This document shows positions 42,226 to 54,556 of a DNA stretch of 64,000 bases, piece after piece. Where the stretch lies: positions 1,345,001-1,409,000 of the forward strand of contig JAPTOF010000031.1 in NCBI GenBank assembly GCA_028554755.1, written 5' to 3'. Every line of letters begins with the position of its first letter. Positions within the stretch are counted from its first letter, which is position 1. This stretch comes from Cordia subcordata. Its lineage: Eukaryota; Streptophyta; Magnoliopsida; Boraginales; Cordiaceae. The translations under genes and the position numbers were made by a program. The notes under the pieces are model-generated. The model was not told where the DNA came from. It searched no databases and worked only from the letters and a program-made list of their open reading frames with translations.

Positions 42226-43545
42226 TGTTGGCTAAATACTTGCTATTAATTTTGATGATGAAAATTTATATGCATTCATAATTGTTTGACTAAAAGCATC
42301 TTGTGAAGATAAGTTCTTAGATGAATAAGTAGATGCTTGAAAGATGGAAGAAGATGAGCAAAAATGCATTATTTGAAGAACAACAAGATGAGAAGGCATA
42401 AGGAGGACAAGAGATGTCATAAGGGGTACCAGGTGTTCTTTTTGATCTTTTATGAAATGCCTAAATATTGTATATGTTTGGCTCAAACTTCCTTGTTCAT
42501 GGTTTAAACATTTTTTAAAAACTCTTATATATTTGATTTCAGAAAAACACAAATGAATTTGAATGCACATGTAGAGTGAAAATGTGTTTTTGAAGTGTTT
42601 CAAGTCATTGAAAGTATTTACAAATTGTCTCAAAGTGATTTGGAGTTATGAAAATTGCACTAAAAACGTTTTGGCAAAAGTTTGGCTTTACTTCACTTTC
42701 TGAAGTGGCCGGACCGCCCAGCTGGTCGATCGGCTGACTTGGGCGGGTCACCCGGCCAAGTCAGAAGTTGAAGGACAAAGCCGGACCCTAAACCGGGTAA
42801 GGCGTCCGGCCTAGTTAGTGAGGTCCAAGAGGAAGTCGAACAACCCAGTCCGTTGACCAGCTGAACGAGTTGCTATAATAAATGCACTAGCCGTTTATTA
42901 CCATTCTAGATCATTTCTTCCTCTTTTCCTCACCTACCAAATCCCTATCACTCAAAACTCTTTAAATACACCTTCATTACACATTCAAATCATCAATTCA
43001 AGTGTGCAAAATCTTATATCATCATTCAATCAAGCTTTGAGCCATTCTTGCAATATCTTTGAGCTTTCAAGAGCTTCATTCATTGTAATATCTTCTTTTT
43101 TAGAAGAAAATTTTCAGATTCCATCATTTCTTATTCCTTTTATTATATACACACTTTGAGAGATAAAAATCTTGAGAAATTCATTCATTAAAGCTTGTAG
43201 GTGTGGGAAAATCCTAAAGAGTAGAACTCTTGGGTTCTTTGAAGTTGGGCTTCAAAGAGGTGTAAGAAATTGGTTTGTGCTTCACCAAGATTTGAAGAAG
43301 CATTTTAGTGAAGATTGTTAAAGTCTTAAGAGGAGCATCCTTAGGCGATGGACGTAGGCTTGGCCGAACCACCTTAAATCGATTGTTTCGCTTCTCTTTA
43401 TTCTTTTGTTATCTCATTTGCTTAAATTGCTTATATTGTGTTTGATATATTTCTTGAAAGAATTTGTTAAATTTCTATGAATTTTTTAAAACAAAAATTA
43501 GTAATTATATCTTAATTCACCACCCTTAAGATATTTGCCCCTCCA
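42226..43545 (+). repeat. TE8 3' LTR
   Basis: This repeat of 1320 bp is the partner of 33585-34913. The first palindrome is AGCTGGTCGATCGGCT (42720-42735). The second has lost its centre (near 42783-42800, reading ACCCTAAACCGGGTAAGG). Confidence 0.92.
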
Positions 43546-43550
43546 TCTTT

Positions 43551-44300
43551 CTATCATCTATCTATGTTTTGATGAAGCGATGTTCGAGAAGATCTCATCT
43601 GCCACTACCGCGAAGAAAGCATTGGTGATTCTTCAAAAATCCCAAAAGTGAGTAGACAAGGTGAAAAAGGTTCGTCTTCAAACTTTAAAGAGGTGAGTTT
43701 GAATCTCTTCTTATGAATGATACTAAATCTATATTAGATTATATTTCAAGAGTTTAGGTGGTTTCCAATCAATTAAAAAGATATGGAGAAGATTCAAAAG
43801 ATGTCTATGTAGTAGAAAAAATCCTTCATTCTTTGCATCCAAAATGTGAATATATTGTTGTAGCCTTTGAAGAATCAAAGTATTTAGATACCATGTCCAT
43901 TGATGAACTCATGGGTTCATCACCAGCCTATGAAGAAAGACATAAAAAGATGGATAAGGAAGTCCTTGGAAAGGTTTTTCAAAATAATATTATTTTGAAG
44001 AAAGAAGAAAACTCCAACAATAATACAGGTCAAAGAGGACATGGACATCATCGTGGACAAAGAGGGCGAGGACGTGGCAGAAGAGGAGGATTTAATCAAT
44101 CCAATCAAGAAGAGAACAAGACACAAGGACCTAGACGTGGAAGAGACAACAATTTAGGAAAGTATGATAAATCGTCAATTCAATGTTACAATTGTTAGAA
44201 ATTTGGGCATTATTCTTATGAATGCAGAAAAAATCGAAAAGTTGTGGCAGAGAAAGCAAATTATGTGGAGAAACAAGGAGAAGAGGAGATAACCTTGTTG
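43551..44300 (+). pseudogene. TE7 gag, second part
   Basis: The frame resumes after TE8 as IIYLCFDEAMFEKISSATTA, followed by stops. A longer piece at 43758-44198 reads VVSNQLKRYGEDSKDVYVVE, then an Arg/Gly-rich stretch (RGQRGRGRGRRGGFNQ) and a zinc knuckle CYNC-stop-KFGHYSYEC, where a TAG (44199-44201) falls inside the knuckle. This is a standard copia gag C-terminus. Confidence 0.85.
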
Positions 44301-44329
44301 ATGGCTCATCAATGTGAACCTAATTGAGA

Positions 44330-45620
44330 GGGGACTTCATGGTATCTTGATATAGCAGCTAATAATCACATGAGTGAAAAAAAGAGTATGGTTGCAGTGC
44401 TTGATGAAACTGTCAAGAGTAATGTAAAATTTAGAGATGGCTCTACGATCTCTGTAGAAGGCAAAGGTAAGATTCTAACCCATTTGAAAGATGGAAGGCA
44501 TCATCTTATTTCTAAAGTATATTATGTGCCAAAATTAAAAAGTAATATTTTGAGTCTTAGCCAACTTCTTGAGAGAAATTACACAATTTTATTTGGAGAT
44601 AAACATTGTGTAACAAGGGATGAAAATAGTTTTTTGATAACAAAAGTAACAATGACAAGAAATAGATTTTTTATACTAAATATTCAAAATGATACAGTAA
44701 AATGTTTTAAAGCTTGTGTAAAATAAACATCTTGGCTTTGGCATTTGAGATTTGGGCACGTAAATTTTGAAAATTTGTCTTTGATGTCAAAAAATAATAT
44801 GGTGAATAGATTGCCTCTCATCAATCATCCAAAGCAAATCTGTGAAAGTTGTTTTCTTGGAAAACAAGTAAAAAATTTTTCCGCAGAAGGCTACATCAAA
44901 AGCGAAAAGGCTAGTTGAACTTGTCCATACTGATATTTGTGAGCCTAGAAATCCAAGTTCTAATGGTAAAAATAAATACTTTATTCTTTTCATTGATGAT
45001 TATAGTCGCAAAACTTGGGTCTATTTTTTAAAAGAAAAATCTGAAGCTTTTGAAAAGTTCAAGATATTTAAGACCTTTGTTGAAAAAGAAAGTAGCCACA
45101 AGATAAAACTTTGAGATCTGATAGAGGTAGAGAATTTACATAAAAAGAATTTGAAAAGTCTATGAAGATCATGGTATTTGATGCCCTTTGATAGTTCCTT
45201 GATCACCTCAATTGAATGAAGTAGCTGAGAGAAAAAATAGAGTGATTCTTGAGATGATACGGAGCATCTTGAAGACCAAAGGAATGCTGAAAGAATTTTG
45301 GGGCTGAAGCTATTGATTGTGCTATGTATCTCTTGAATCGTTGTGCTATAAAGAGTCTCTCTAACAAGACACCATTGGAAGCTTGATACAAAAAGAAGCC
45401 TGGCAACAAGCATTTATGAGTTTTTGGATGTATAGCCTATGCTTATGTTCCATATCAAGTTCGATCCAAGCTTGACGACAAAAGCCAAAAACTTGTTTTT
45501 ATTGGCTACGACAAATGCTCTAAAGGTTACAAGCTATACAATCCTATTAGTGGAAGGATTATTATTAGCAGAGATGTTCAATTTAATGAAGAAGCAGAAT
45601 GGATTAGGGCACTAATAAGA
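44330..45620 (+). pseudogene. TE7 protease remnant and integrase
   Basis: The protease active site reads WYLDIAANNHMSE where relatives have a DTGA motif, so it is inactive. The frame 44370-44726 continues to the pre-integrase region. The integrase core follows in several frames: WLWHLRFGHVNF, CESCFLGKQ, HTDICEPRNPSSNG, YFILFIDDYSRKTWVYFL and NEVAERKNRVILEMIRSILK. A TGA at 45384-45386 replaces the Trp of the 'EAWY' motif. It ends near ISRDVQFNEEAEW. Confidence 0.85.
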
Positions 45621-46740
45621 AAAAAGAAGATAAATTGTTACCTTTACAAGAGCAAGAAGTAGAAGCAAATAGGGATTCTATCTCTCCAATTCCTACTCCA
45701 ACTTCAAGTGTAGTTTCAACTTCGACTCTAACTCCAACTCCATCTCCAACTATAGGTCAAGGAAACTTCTTCGCAACAAGTTTATGTCTTGAAGAAAGAG
45801 CTCCTCACTATAGAAGCTTGAGTGAAATTTATGAGGTAACTCAAATTTAAATGATGAACTAACTCTCTGCTGACTTCTTGTTGATAGTGAGCCAATAACG
45901 TTTGAGAAAGTTGATAAGAACGAAAAATGGAGATAAGCTATGGATGAAGAGATTAAGGCAATCAAGAAAAATGATACTTGGGAGATTACAACTTTACCTG
46001 AAGGACATAAAGCCATTAGAGTGGAGTAGGTCTACAAAATAAAGAGGAATGCAAAAGGTGAAGTGAAAGAGACAAGGCAAGACTGGTTGCAAAAAGCTAT
46101 AGTCAAAGAGCTGGCATTAACTATGATAAGGTATTTGCTCCTGTTCCTCACTTGGAAACTATAAGATTTATTACATCTTTGGCAGCTCAATATAGATCGA
46201 AAATTCATCAATTAGATGTGAAATCTATATTCCTAAGTGATTTTTTGAATAAAGAGGTTTATATTGAATAACCATTGGGTTATGTAGAGAAAATATTTAA
46301 GAACAAAGTTTTAAAGCTAAACAAAGCCCTCTGTGACTTAAAACAAGCTTCAAGACTTAGTATAGCAGAATTGATGAATACTTCCATCATAATAATTTCT
46401 CTAAGTGTTCATATGAGCATGCTCTTTACACTAGGTGTGAAAATAGAGATATATTGATTGTTGGCTTGTATGTGGATGGCTTGATTTTTGATCGACAATA
46501 ATCTAAGCTTAATTGAAGAGTTCAAAAGGAAAATGGTGAAATAGTTTGAGATGACTGATATAAGACTCATGTCCTTTTATCTTGGAATCGGAGTGAAGCA
46601 AATGGAGGAAGGAATATTTATTTGTCAAGGAGGTTATGCAAAAGATATCCTAAAGAAGTTTAATATGGAAAACTTTTATGTAAATACTCCAATTGAATGT
46701 GGAGTGCAATTGTCAAGAGATGATACAGAAAAATGAGTAG
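45621..46740 (+). pseudogene. TE7 reverse transcriptase (inactive)
   Basis: A Ser/Thr/Pro-rich linker (TPTSSVVSTSTLTPTPSPT) leads to RT. TAG at 46027-46029 stands for the Trp of the 'WVYK' motif. QLDVKSIFLSDF, then EVYIE-stop-PLGY, and KALCDLKQASR are visible. The catalytic box near 46466-46490 reads LYVDGLIF instead of YVDD. The last part (YLGIGVKQMEEGIFICQGGY) is open at 46551-46736. Confidence 0.85.
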
Positions 46741-47323
46741 ATCCAACATTATTCAAGAGTCTATTTGGAAGTCTATGGTACTTAACATGCACAAGACCAT
46801 ATATTCTCTTTGCTGTAGGACTTGTAAGTTGCTTTATGGAGGCTCTTAGTAAGATACATCTCAAGACTACCAAGAGAATACTTTGCTACATCAAAAGGGA
46901 CTCTTGATTATGGATACATCTCAAGCTTGTAGGGTATAGTGATAGCGATTGGGCTGGTGATCTAGATGATAGGAAAAGTACCATTGGAGTTCTAAGAAAC
47001 AATCCATTATCACACTCTTAGCATGTCAAGTTGAGTATGTAGCTACCACCTTATATATGTGTCATGCATTGTGGTTAAGAAACTTGATGAATGAGCTTAA
47101 TATGCCTCAAGAAGAGCCTATGGAGATTTACGCCGACAACAAGTCTACAATTGCCTTGGCAAAAAATCCAGTCTTTCATGAAAGAAGTAAGCACATTTAT
47201 ACACGTTACCACTTTATTCAAGAATGTGTCACAAGGAAGGAAGTGAAGATAGAGCACGTCAAGTCTCAAGATCAAATTACCGACATTCTTACAAAGCCTC
47301 TCAAGAGTGACGTTTTCATCTAG
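46741..47323 (+). pseudogene. TE7 RNase H
   Basis: This follows RT with segments like LACQVEYVATTLYMCHALWL and the open frame 47057-47323 (PMEIYADNKSTIALAKNPVF, SKHIYTRYHFIQECVTRKEV). This is the end of copia pol; the stop at 47323 lies just before the polypurine tract GTTCAAGGGAGGA (47361-47373). Confidence 0.85.
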
Positions 47324-47360
47324 CTGAGAGCTTTGCTTGGAGTAACTAGAATCAAATTAA

Positions 47361-47380
47361 GTTCAAGGGAGGATGTTAAT
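47361..47380 (+). other. TE7 polypurine tract and first 7 bp of 3' LTR
   Basis: GTTCAAGGGAGGA is followed by TGTTAAT, which corresponds to the 5' LTR start TGTCAGT. TE9 then begins; TTAAT (47376-47380) would be its left target site. Confidence 0.65.
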
Positions 47381-50300
47381 TGATGCTTCTCTTTGCTAAT
47401 GAAGCACTAAGCCTTAATTAAAAGCCTGCAAGTGCACAGGTCATGAAGTCTAATGTGCAAAAGCAAGGTCGATCCCTCAGGGAGGCAGGAAATGGGGAAT
47501 GAAAGCTAAGTGTGTGTCCTAGAGAGCTAGAAAGAAAACAAGCTAAACTAAGAAATCTTTTTGGTTGTTTTAGATGTGAAGGGAGTTCAAAGTAAATTAA
47601 ACTATTCTAAAAAAACTAAATAAAATAAAGGTAAGAGAGAACAAGCAAGTAAAAAGGGAATTAACACAAGAAATAGGGCAATAGGTGAAATCTACTTAAT
47701 TATGGGTGATTTAGGTACTAACTTTGCTATGGGATTAACTTTGATGGTTTGCTCTAAGAAGGGGGCTTTAAGCTAGGAATCAAATCAACCTCTCCTACAA
47801 TCCCTAGACTCAGTGTAGGTCTATCCTTAGGTGCTAGCTACCTAGAAGTATAGCGTGGTCCTTATGAACTAGGGCATGCATTAGCTAATTACGTTCCTAT
47901 GTGATGATAATTGGTCTTTGTTAGGATTAGTATGCCCTAAAGCTCACTTGTACATGACATTTTGGATATGAAACAATGTATAATCATATTTTTGTTAAAT
48001 GGCATTATGAGTTTCTTACATATAATCTCTGTTATGTTTTATCGATGCATGTATGAAGGTCCTTTGACTTGCACTAATGACTTGGGTGCGCAGTGAGGCT
48101 GGACGCACATTAGGTTCAAGCCTAGATTTAGTCACGTCATAAATTGAATCCATAACCAAATAGTAGTGTTGGGCACTCTACTTTGATAAGGTTATATTGA
48201 GTAAGTCTCCTCTTTGAGGGTGATCTACCTAGGTCATTGGAGGACTTTCTGGATTTGTCTCAATAGTATGTGTGTCACGTATTGGATAGGACCATTGTGA
48301 GTATGTTTTCTAGCAACGTACTATCAAAGAAAGAAAACAAGACACTCACTGCTACTAAATGATCATTGCTCTTAATCTTGAGTATATGTGGATGAACTAA
48401 TGAAGTTAGGGTTTAGTACTTTGATTCACTGTGGGTGAGATCTTATTTTATTAGGATCAACAGCCTTGTGCATTGAGTGCTAAGTTCTAATTAATTAGAA
48501 CATGCATATGCAAAATGGAATCTATGTGCCCCATTTGGGATTGTCCAAAATTTATCATCCGAATCTAGATCTAGTGATACTACCTTTATAGGTGTGTCGG
48601 TCATATGGCTTGAGGGTCACTCCCGAGATCAAGAGATTCCATGACCAAGGATGGTTGGCAATAGGACAAGAAACCCAACGGAAAAAGATACAGCTAAGGA
48701 GGTGATAGTACACAGGCCAAAGGACCGATCTTAGCTGTGGGTATACGTAGAGGGGCATTATAATCAGTTATTTAGTAGGTCAAAGACAAAGTTCACATTC
48801 TTTTGTGATAAGCTTTTGGGTAATGACAATTATTCTTGGAATGCAACTTTGATCTTAAGGTGGAATAGATCGAAGTTAAAAAATAATTATTATGTCACCT
48901 AGATCGGGCAAGGATATTTTTAATTATTTTTGGAAGCCAATGATAATTGTGTCTTCTTGGTCCCTTCCCTAGTTGAAATGACTTTGAGAGAGTAATCTTG
49001 AAAGAGCAAATTCCATATTGTGGTAGTAGCCTTATTGGGCCAAAGCTTGAAATTGGGTTTGGGCTTTCTTTAGAGTCCAAGATAACCTAATTGGGCAGGG
49101 ATGGTTTCCTATTGGGCTTGGGCCTCCACATGGATTATGGACTATGTGTTGGACTTGGATAATGGGCTTGGCCTAAGTCTTCCAAGACAAGTGGACAACT
49201 TGCAAAATACTACAAAAACAAGTGGACAACTTGCACAAGTCTTCCAAGACAAGATTGACAAGTTTCAAAAAGGAAATACTACGTGGAAATTTTCTCCCAC
49301 ATTGAAAGTTTAGCAACTTTAGATGCCAAGGTTCTCTCTATAAATAGACAAGACCCTACACCTTTTATGTATTCCACTTTGTAGTTGATTTCTTCCTTTT
49401 TGGCAAGAAAATACTACAACACATAGTACACACTTATTGTGTGATTTTTGCTCTAGTTTTTCAAGAGCATATTACTTTGCTTCTTCCCACACAAGAGGCT
49501 ATTCTCTCAAGATAAGTCTCTTTAATCATAGGGAAGAAGACTAGGGAGTTGCTTATTGTGACACTCTTATAGCAAATTTTGGTGGCCTTGTTCGTGAACC
49601 GGAACAAAGCTTGTAACCAGTTTTAGCTTCATCAAAGGCCCCACGCTTCAAGAGGTTAGCTTTATATATTTTTGCAAGCATTAGTTATATTCTATATGTT
49701 CTTGAGCATGTTCTTGTGTGTGTAATGTGGTTATTTTATTTTCCTAGCATGTTTTCTTAGTTATAATTTAGAAAATATGGGCTAGGATACCCCACACTTA
49801 ATAATATCGATCCTACAGTCTTACCCTAGGCTTTATATCATTGGCTGGGTTTAAAGCCAAGAACTAGGCTTCCTAAGGTCAATTAAGCTAGCTTGACACT
49901 TATTGGATGGGTTTAAAGCAAAGGAGACAAAACTAGGCCTAATTACTTGTGAAGAACCACTAATCATAGCATCACGCAAGTAGGATTTGACAATAAAGCA
50001 CATCATACGTGTTCTCGAGCATGGTACGAATGAATATAAAGCATATTCTACTCCTAAACACTTAGACATATTTAGGTCATACCAATTTATGCATTAAAAT
50101 CCAACATTTATGTCATAGAAGTTAAAATTGATATTAAGGTGCGTACAAACACACATAGACATGCATAGCTGCAAGACCCACTTCATGAAATCACTCATAA
50201 AACACCTAAACATGTTCATACGATGATTTAGAAGTGTTAAATAGCAATCATGCCTCTAAGTATATATGTTTTTTCACCTTGGCATATCAACAAACACATA

Positions 50301-51168
50301 GACATGTATGTAAGTAGCCATTGAAGCATTAAAGGCAAACATATATATTAAGCCATCAAAACCTCATAGCAAAGTAGTACTCAATCAACCCATAGTACAA
50401 GCTTCAATCACCTATAAAAGATCTATTCTAGAATGAGAAAACTAAGTATAGCAGGAGAAAGATAAACCTCCATTTCATGCTTAGCTTTGCTCTTGAAATC
50501 CTTGTCTTGATCTTGCAATTACAAGTGTTAAACCCTAATAACAAGTTTGAATCTAGGTGAAAAGTATGTGAGTGTGTGTGTGTTGGAGGTTGGTAAGAGG
50601 GGAATTAAGGTTTGGGAGATGGGTATGAAAAAATATGACTTCTTGTTACATAAAATGGCCAAAAGTGGGCTTATATAGCCAATTTCTATGACTACCAGAA
50701 CACTTAATCGGAACACCGGTACCAAGGGGCCTCTTTTTTGGTAGTAGAAGCTTGTTCTTTGTTTTTGGTGGAATAGAGAGGCGGTGCACCTGTACTCTGA
50801 AGCCAGTGTTCCGGTAGTGCCTGTTTGCTCTCTTTTGGCTTCGTTTTAGCTCCATTTCGCTTCTGGTTGCTTTGGCCTTTGTCGGGAAGCCTCCAAACTT
50901 GATTTTCTTCTAGTTTTCATCTTTAGTTATGCTTCCACTCCTTGCCCATACCATCTCCATCTTCGTTGATCTCCAAACAATCTCAATCTCACATATAATA
51001 TCCAAAACAAGCAATTAATGTAGCATTTACCTTTTAAACTCAACTATATACAGTTGTATACATTTAAGTTTATATCTAGCACAAGTACTAATGTAAATAT
51101 TTAAGCTCAATACACCTCCAAAATATAGACAAATAACAATGCAAACATACACAAAACACAACACATCA
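47381..51168 (-). repeat. TE9 3' LTR, interrupted by TE10
   Basis: Without TE10 the LTR is 1910 bp, close to the TE4 LTR, with which it shares layout: gtgcaag-type start, the 'ggcctaa...attacttg' stretch, acacatagacatg motifs, and the end ACACATCA. The minus-strand TATA region is at 50668-50680 (plus view GGCTTATATAGCC). Confidence 0.82.
47919..49796 (+). repeat. TE10: solo LTR inside the TE9 LTR
   Basis: This insertion of 1878 bp runs from TGTTAGGATTAGTATGCCC to GGATACCCCACA, with a TATA box CTCTATAAATAG at 49336-49347 and no coding region or second LTR. It breaks the alignment of the TE9 LTR with the TE4 LTR. It is probably a solo LTR of a copia element. Flanks are GTCTT and CTTAA, which do not form a clean 5-bp duplication, so the ends may be a few bases off. 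Confidence 0.6.
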
Positions 51169-52495
51169 ATACCCTCAAACCTTCTCCTTGCTTGTCCTCA
51201 AGCAAGCCCAATCTTAAGTTTATTCCTAAAGCCGATGCAAAGGGTTACCTAAGGGATTGAATCATTATCAAGGTTAGTCTAAGAAGCATGAAAGAGGTAT
51301 TCCTATTGTGGAGAGATCCCTAAGTCTCTCTACTCACAAGGGGCCTTGTTCCTCGTGGGAATTTCCCAAGTAGCCAATCCAGCACAAGCCTAGGATTTTA
51401 ACTCACACACTCGGAATGTTGATATTTCGTGCCTCCTCAACTAACGTGGCCTTCTTAACATGCACAAGGCCTCAAAGACAAGATGACAGAATATACAAAT
51501 GTAATGGCTTATAAAAGCCTTATTCACATACCTACAAAGATGATAGCATGTGCTAAGTAGACATTATGTCACTTATGCACTTATTCACAAAACTTTTTGG
51601 TGTCTTTGGCTTTTTCTCCTTTCCAATTTTTTTTTTCAATTTTTCAACTTCTTTCCTCATCTTTTTGCACTGTTTTGCCTTTTTTTCAAATTTTTTTGAA
51701 TTTTCATACTTTGCGTTGCATAGAAAGAAAGGAAAAAGAAAGGATAAGGTGTATCAAAAAGAACCTGTCAAGGATGGGGCACTCACATCAACAATCCTTT
51801 TTCTTCACTTTTTCTTACCAAGCTATGGGGTGGCTACAAAGGGCATTCTTAAAGGTCCTCACTCCCCACAACTTTCAAGGGTATCCCTTCTAAAACTGGG
51901 TTTTCAATCCACTCCATTCATTTCACCACAATTCTACTCATGTTCACCAATCAATCGAGTAAATTACAATAGGCAACACAATGATCAACCAAGAAATAAA
52001 CAACTCTTCATGCATTAAAATTTGAAAAATTTTCACCATTTTTAACTAAATAATGCAATATACCCCAAGAAAACTTAAAAACAATAAGACCAAACCCCCA
52101 TACCCCCACACCCCCAAACCTAAACTTTGCTTGTCCTTAAGCAAATAGAGCAAAGCACATAAATAAGCAAATTGGAATTACAAAGCAAGTAAGGGTGGTG
52201 ATGATGGGGTAGAAACATGGGAAACAAGTGGAGAAAGAATATATACAACCTTGCATTGTCTTCAAAGCTCTCTATGTCAATGATAAATCACCATACTACT
52301 AACCCTGTGACTTCAAATTCACAGACACTCACAAAGAAAACAATGTTAATGGAATTGCCTATGCAAACTTGCATTGGCATGTGCAATAATAAGCAACGGT
52401 GTATCTTATGGGACAAAAGATTGAGATTCAACACTTTGGTATGGGTGAAAGAAAATAGAAGAAAGAAAAATGAACAAGTGTAAAAATGCAAAAAT
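51169..52495 (-). other. TE9 noncoding 3' module
   Basis: The order matches TE4: terminal polypurine tract (51169-51210), conserved 'cacgagcc'-type block, a worn TGACA-TGTCA element near 51558-51571, T-rich tract, internal polypurine-like signal (52090-52146), and the 'ttgtatata' block near 52245. The opposite (plus) strand has an open frame of 150 codons at 51566-52018. Confidence 0.75.
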
Positions 52496-53247
52496 TTAAG
52501 ATCCTACACTTTGGTGTGGCATCTTGGGACATTCTTCCCTTGATCTTGTCAACCAAAGTATCATCTTTCTTCATGTGGTGGAGTTCTGCTTTGTGGCTCA
52601 AGGCGTCGGCCTTTCCCGAGCTTGTACTCCAACTTAAAGTCGAACTCCACAAGGAACTCGTACCACCTCGCTTGTTTTAGAGTTAGCTTCTTTTGGGTTT
52701 CGAAGTAACTCATAGCAACATTATCTGTCTTGACCACAAACATAGATCCCAGCAAATAATGGCGTCATACCCTTAGGTAATGGATAATGGCTGTCATTTC
52801 TTTTTCTTGCATCGTGTATCTTCTTTCAGTGTCATTGAGCTTCCGACTCTCATAGGCAACTGGATGACGATCTTGCATGAGGACACCTTTAATGGCAAAT
52901 TCAGAGGCATTTGTGTGGACCTCATAGGGCTTTCCAGGGTCGGCTAGGCTTATGACGGGTTCACTAGCAACAACATTCTTTAACTCTTCCAAAGCACCTT
53001 GGCAATTCTTACTCCATGCCCAAGAAGTGGTTTTCTTGAGGAGCTCGGTAAGTGGGGCCCCCTTCTTTGAATAATCAATGATGAACCGCCTATAATAATT
53101 CACCAACCCAAGAAAAGAGCATAATTCACTTACTTTGGTTGATGCTTCCCAGTCCATGATAGCTTGAATCTTCTTTGGGTCCATCTTTAATTTTCCATTC
53201 TCGTTGATATGGCCAAGAAAATGTACTCTTTGTTGAACAAAAGAGGA
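52496..53247 (-). pseudogene. TE11 RT C-terminal part and RNase H
   Basis: After KMDPKKIQAIMDWEAS (near 53180), the thumb (LCSFLGLVNYYRRFIIDYSK) and RNase H follow (YEVHTNASEFAIKGVLMQDR, where the first catalytic Asp is Asn). TGA at 52765-52767 replaces the Trp of 'WRHYLLGS'. The next piece has VVKTDNVAMSYFETQKKLTL and QARWYEFLVEFDFKLEYKLG. A shift leads to KADALSHKAELHHMK and the end of similarity near 52500. Confidence 0.85.
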
Positions 53248-54204
53248 CTATTCTTTCTTTACATACAACTTGTTTTCCCTCAACACCTTGAGAACGGTGT
53301 GTAGGTGAGTAGTATGCTCTTCCAATGTTTGGCTATATATCACAATGTCATCTAAATATACCACCATGAACTGATCCAAAAAAGGGTGGAAAATCTTGTT
53401 CATCAAAGTGCAGAAGGTTGCCGGGGCATTAGTGAGACCAAACAGCATAACCAGATATTCAAATGATCCATACCTTGTTACACACGACGTCTTAGGTTCA
53501 TCCCCCGCAGCAATCCTCACTTGATGGTACCCCGAATGAAGGTCAAGTTTGGTGAAGGGCTTTGCCCTATCCAACTGATCAAGCAAGTCTGCTATCAAAG
53601 GAATAGGATACTTATTCTTTACTGTTACCTTATTGAGGACACGATAATCTATACATAGGCAAAGGGAGCCATCTTGCTTCTTTTGAAGCAACACAGGTGC
53701 ACCATAGGGAGCTTTGGATGGTCGAATGAACCCTGTATCGAGCAGCTCCTTGAGTTGCTTCTTTAATTCTTCTAGTTCTGGAGGAGCCATTTGGTAAGGT
53801 GCTTTGGCAGGTGGTCTACAACCAAGAATCAGTTCGATCTCGTGGCCCACCTCTCTCCTAGGTGTTAGTTTTCCTGGCAACTCAGATGGCATAACATCTT
53901 CAAACTCTAGAAGGACTTTAGTAATCTCCATAGGCATTTCTCCTGGCATTGGTTCATCTACGTCCTCCTTCATGGTTACTAAGTAGGTTGCCTCTCCATG
54001 TCGTAGACCTTTGTCAACTTGTATGGCTGACAATAGTCTCATTTCTGGCATCGCCTGAACTTTGGCTGGTACTATGCATGAGGTTTTCTCCTCCATGATT
54101 ACAATTTGTTCAAGGTGTGGTATGGGAACGGCCTTGGATCTTTTAAAGAATTCCATGCCAAGGACGACCTTGAAATCATCCATAGGTACCATCGTGAAGT
54201 CCAC
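53248..54204 (-). pseudogene. TE11 reverse transcriptase
   Basis: This 318-codon piece is nearly clean. It has the upstream linker ([20 protein letters not shown]), then [56 protein letters not shown], and the catalytic box [10 protein letters not shown]. All three catalytic Asp are present. It ends at a stop after KLYVKKE. It is in the same frame as the protease before it and the RNase H after it. Confidence 0.9.
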
Positions 54205-54522
54205 GTCTCCCTGTCATGTGCCAAGGGTTAACGAGACGTTCTTGACCATACCTAACAACGGTTGAGGGACGAAATTGATCGTCTTGAGGGATCCTTGGGA
54301 CTTGGTGATGATAAGTCCCAACCTCTTGGCTTCATCTTCTACCATGAAGTTGTGAAAAGCTCTGGTATCCAACATGGCCATGGTGGTCTTGTCATGAATC
54401 ATCACTTCTGCATACATCAAGCCACCTTTGGGCAACGTCGTCATGGCTGGCTTGACGTTTAAAGCATTGAGCAATTGCAAAGAACTCATGCGTGCCTCAG
54501 TTGCCTTCTGATGTTCCTTCAA
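54205..54522 (-). pseudogene. TE11 aspartic protease
   Basis: This retropepsin-like segment reads IHDKTTMAMLDTRAFHNFMV, where the expected DTGA is DTRA, so the active-site Gly is lost. It ends with LTLGT and a TGA (54214-54216) where relatives have Trp, directly before [14 protein letters not shown]. Confidence 0.85.
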
Positions 54523-54556
54523 TAATGAGTTAAGGGTCTATCTTGAGGCATTCCCG

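Larger units (their letters stand above)
33585..43545 (+). mobile_element. TE8: Sirevirus-like copia retrotransposon with an extra ORF
   Basis: This element of 9.96 kb has LTRs of 1329 bp (33585-34913) and 1320 bp (42226-43545) and a perfect 5-bp duplication TCTTT (33580-33584 and 43546-43550). Inside are a tRNA-Met-type primer site, gag, pol in copia order, an extra frame (ORF3) after pol, and several purine tracts before the 3' LTR. A gag of this length, an extra frame after pol and repeated purine tracts fit the Sirevirus (SIRE/Maximus) lineage. All frames are damaged. Confidence 0.9.
33065..47380 (+). mobile_element. TE7: Ty1/copia retrotransposon split by TE8
   Basis: Removing TE8 and one copy of TCTTT restores a copia element of about 4.3 kb: a short LTR (281 bp), tRNA-Met primer site, gag, protease, integrase, RT and RNase H in copia order, then a polypurine tract and the first seven bases of the 3' LTR, where TE9 is inserted. 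Every domain has stops or shifts. The rest of the 3' LTR should lie beyond TE9 but that side is lost. Confidence 0.88.
47381..52495 (-). mobile_element. TE9: 3' part of an Athila-type element, minus strand
   Basis: Only the 3' LTR (split by TE10) and the noncoding 3' module remain. Where gag or pol would follow in TE4, a truncated chromovirus (TE11) begins. Its LTR is closest to TE5 in the CCGG-rich segment (accggtacca, 50716-50730) although the element points the other way. The right target site cannot be seen. Confidence 0.75.
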
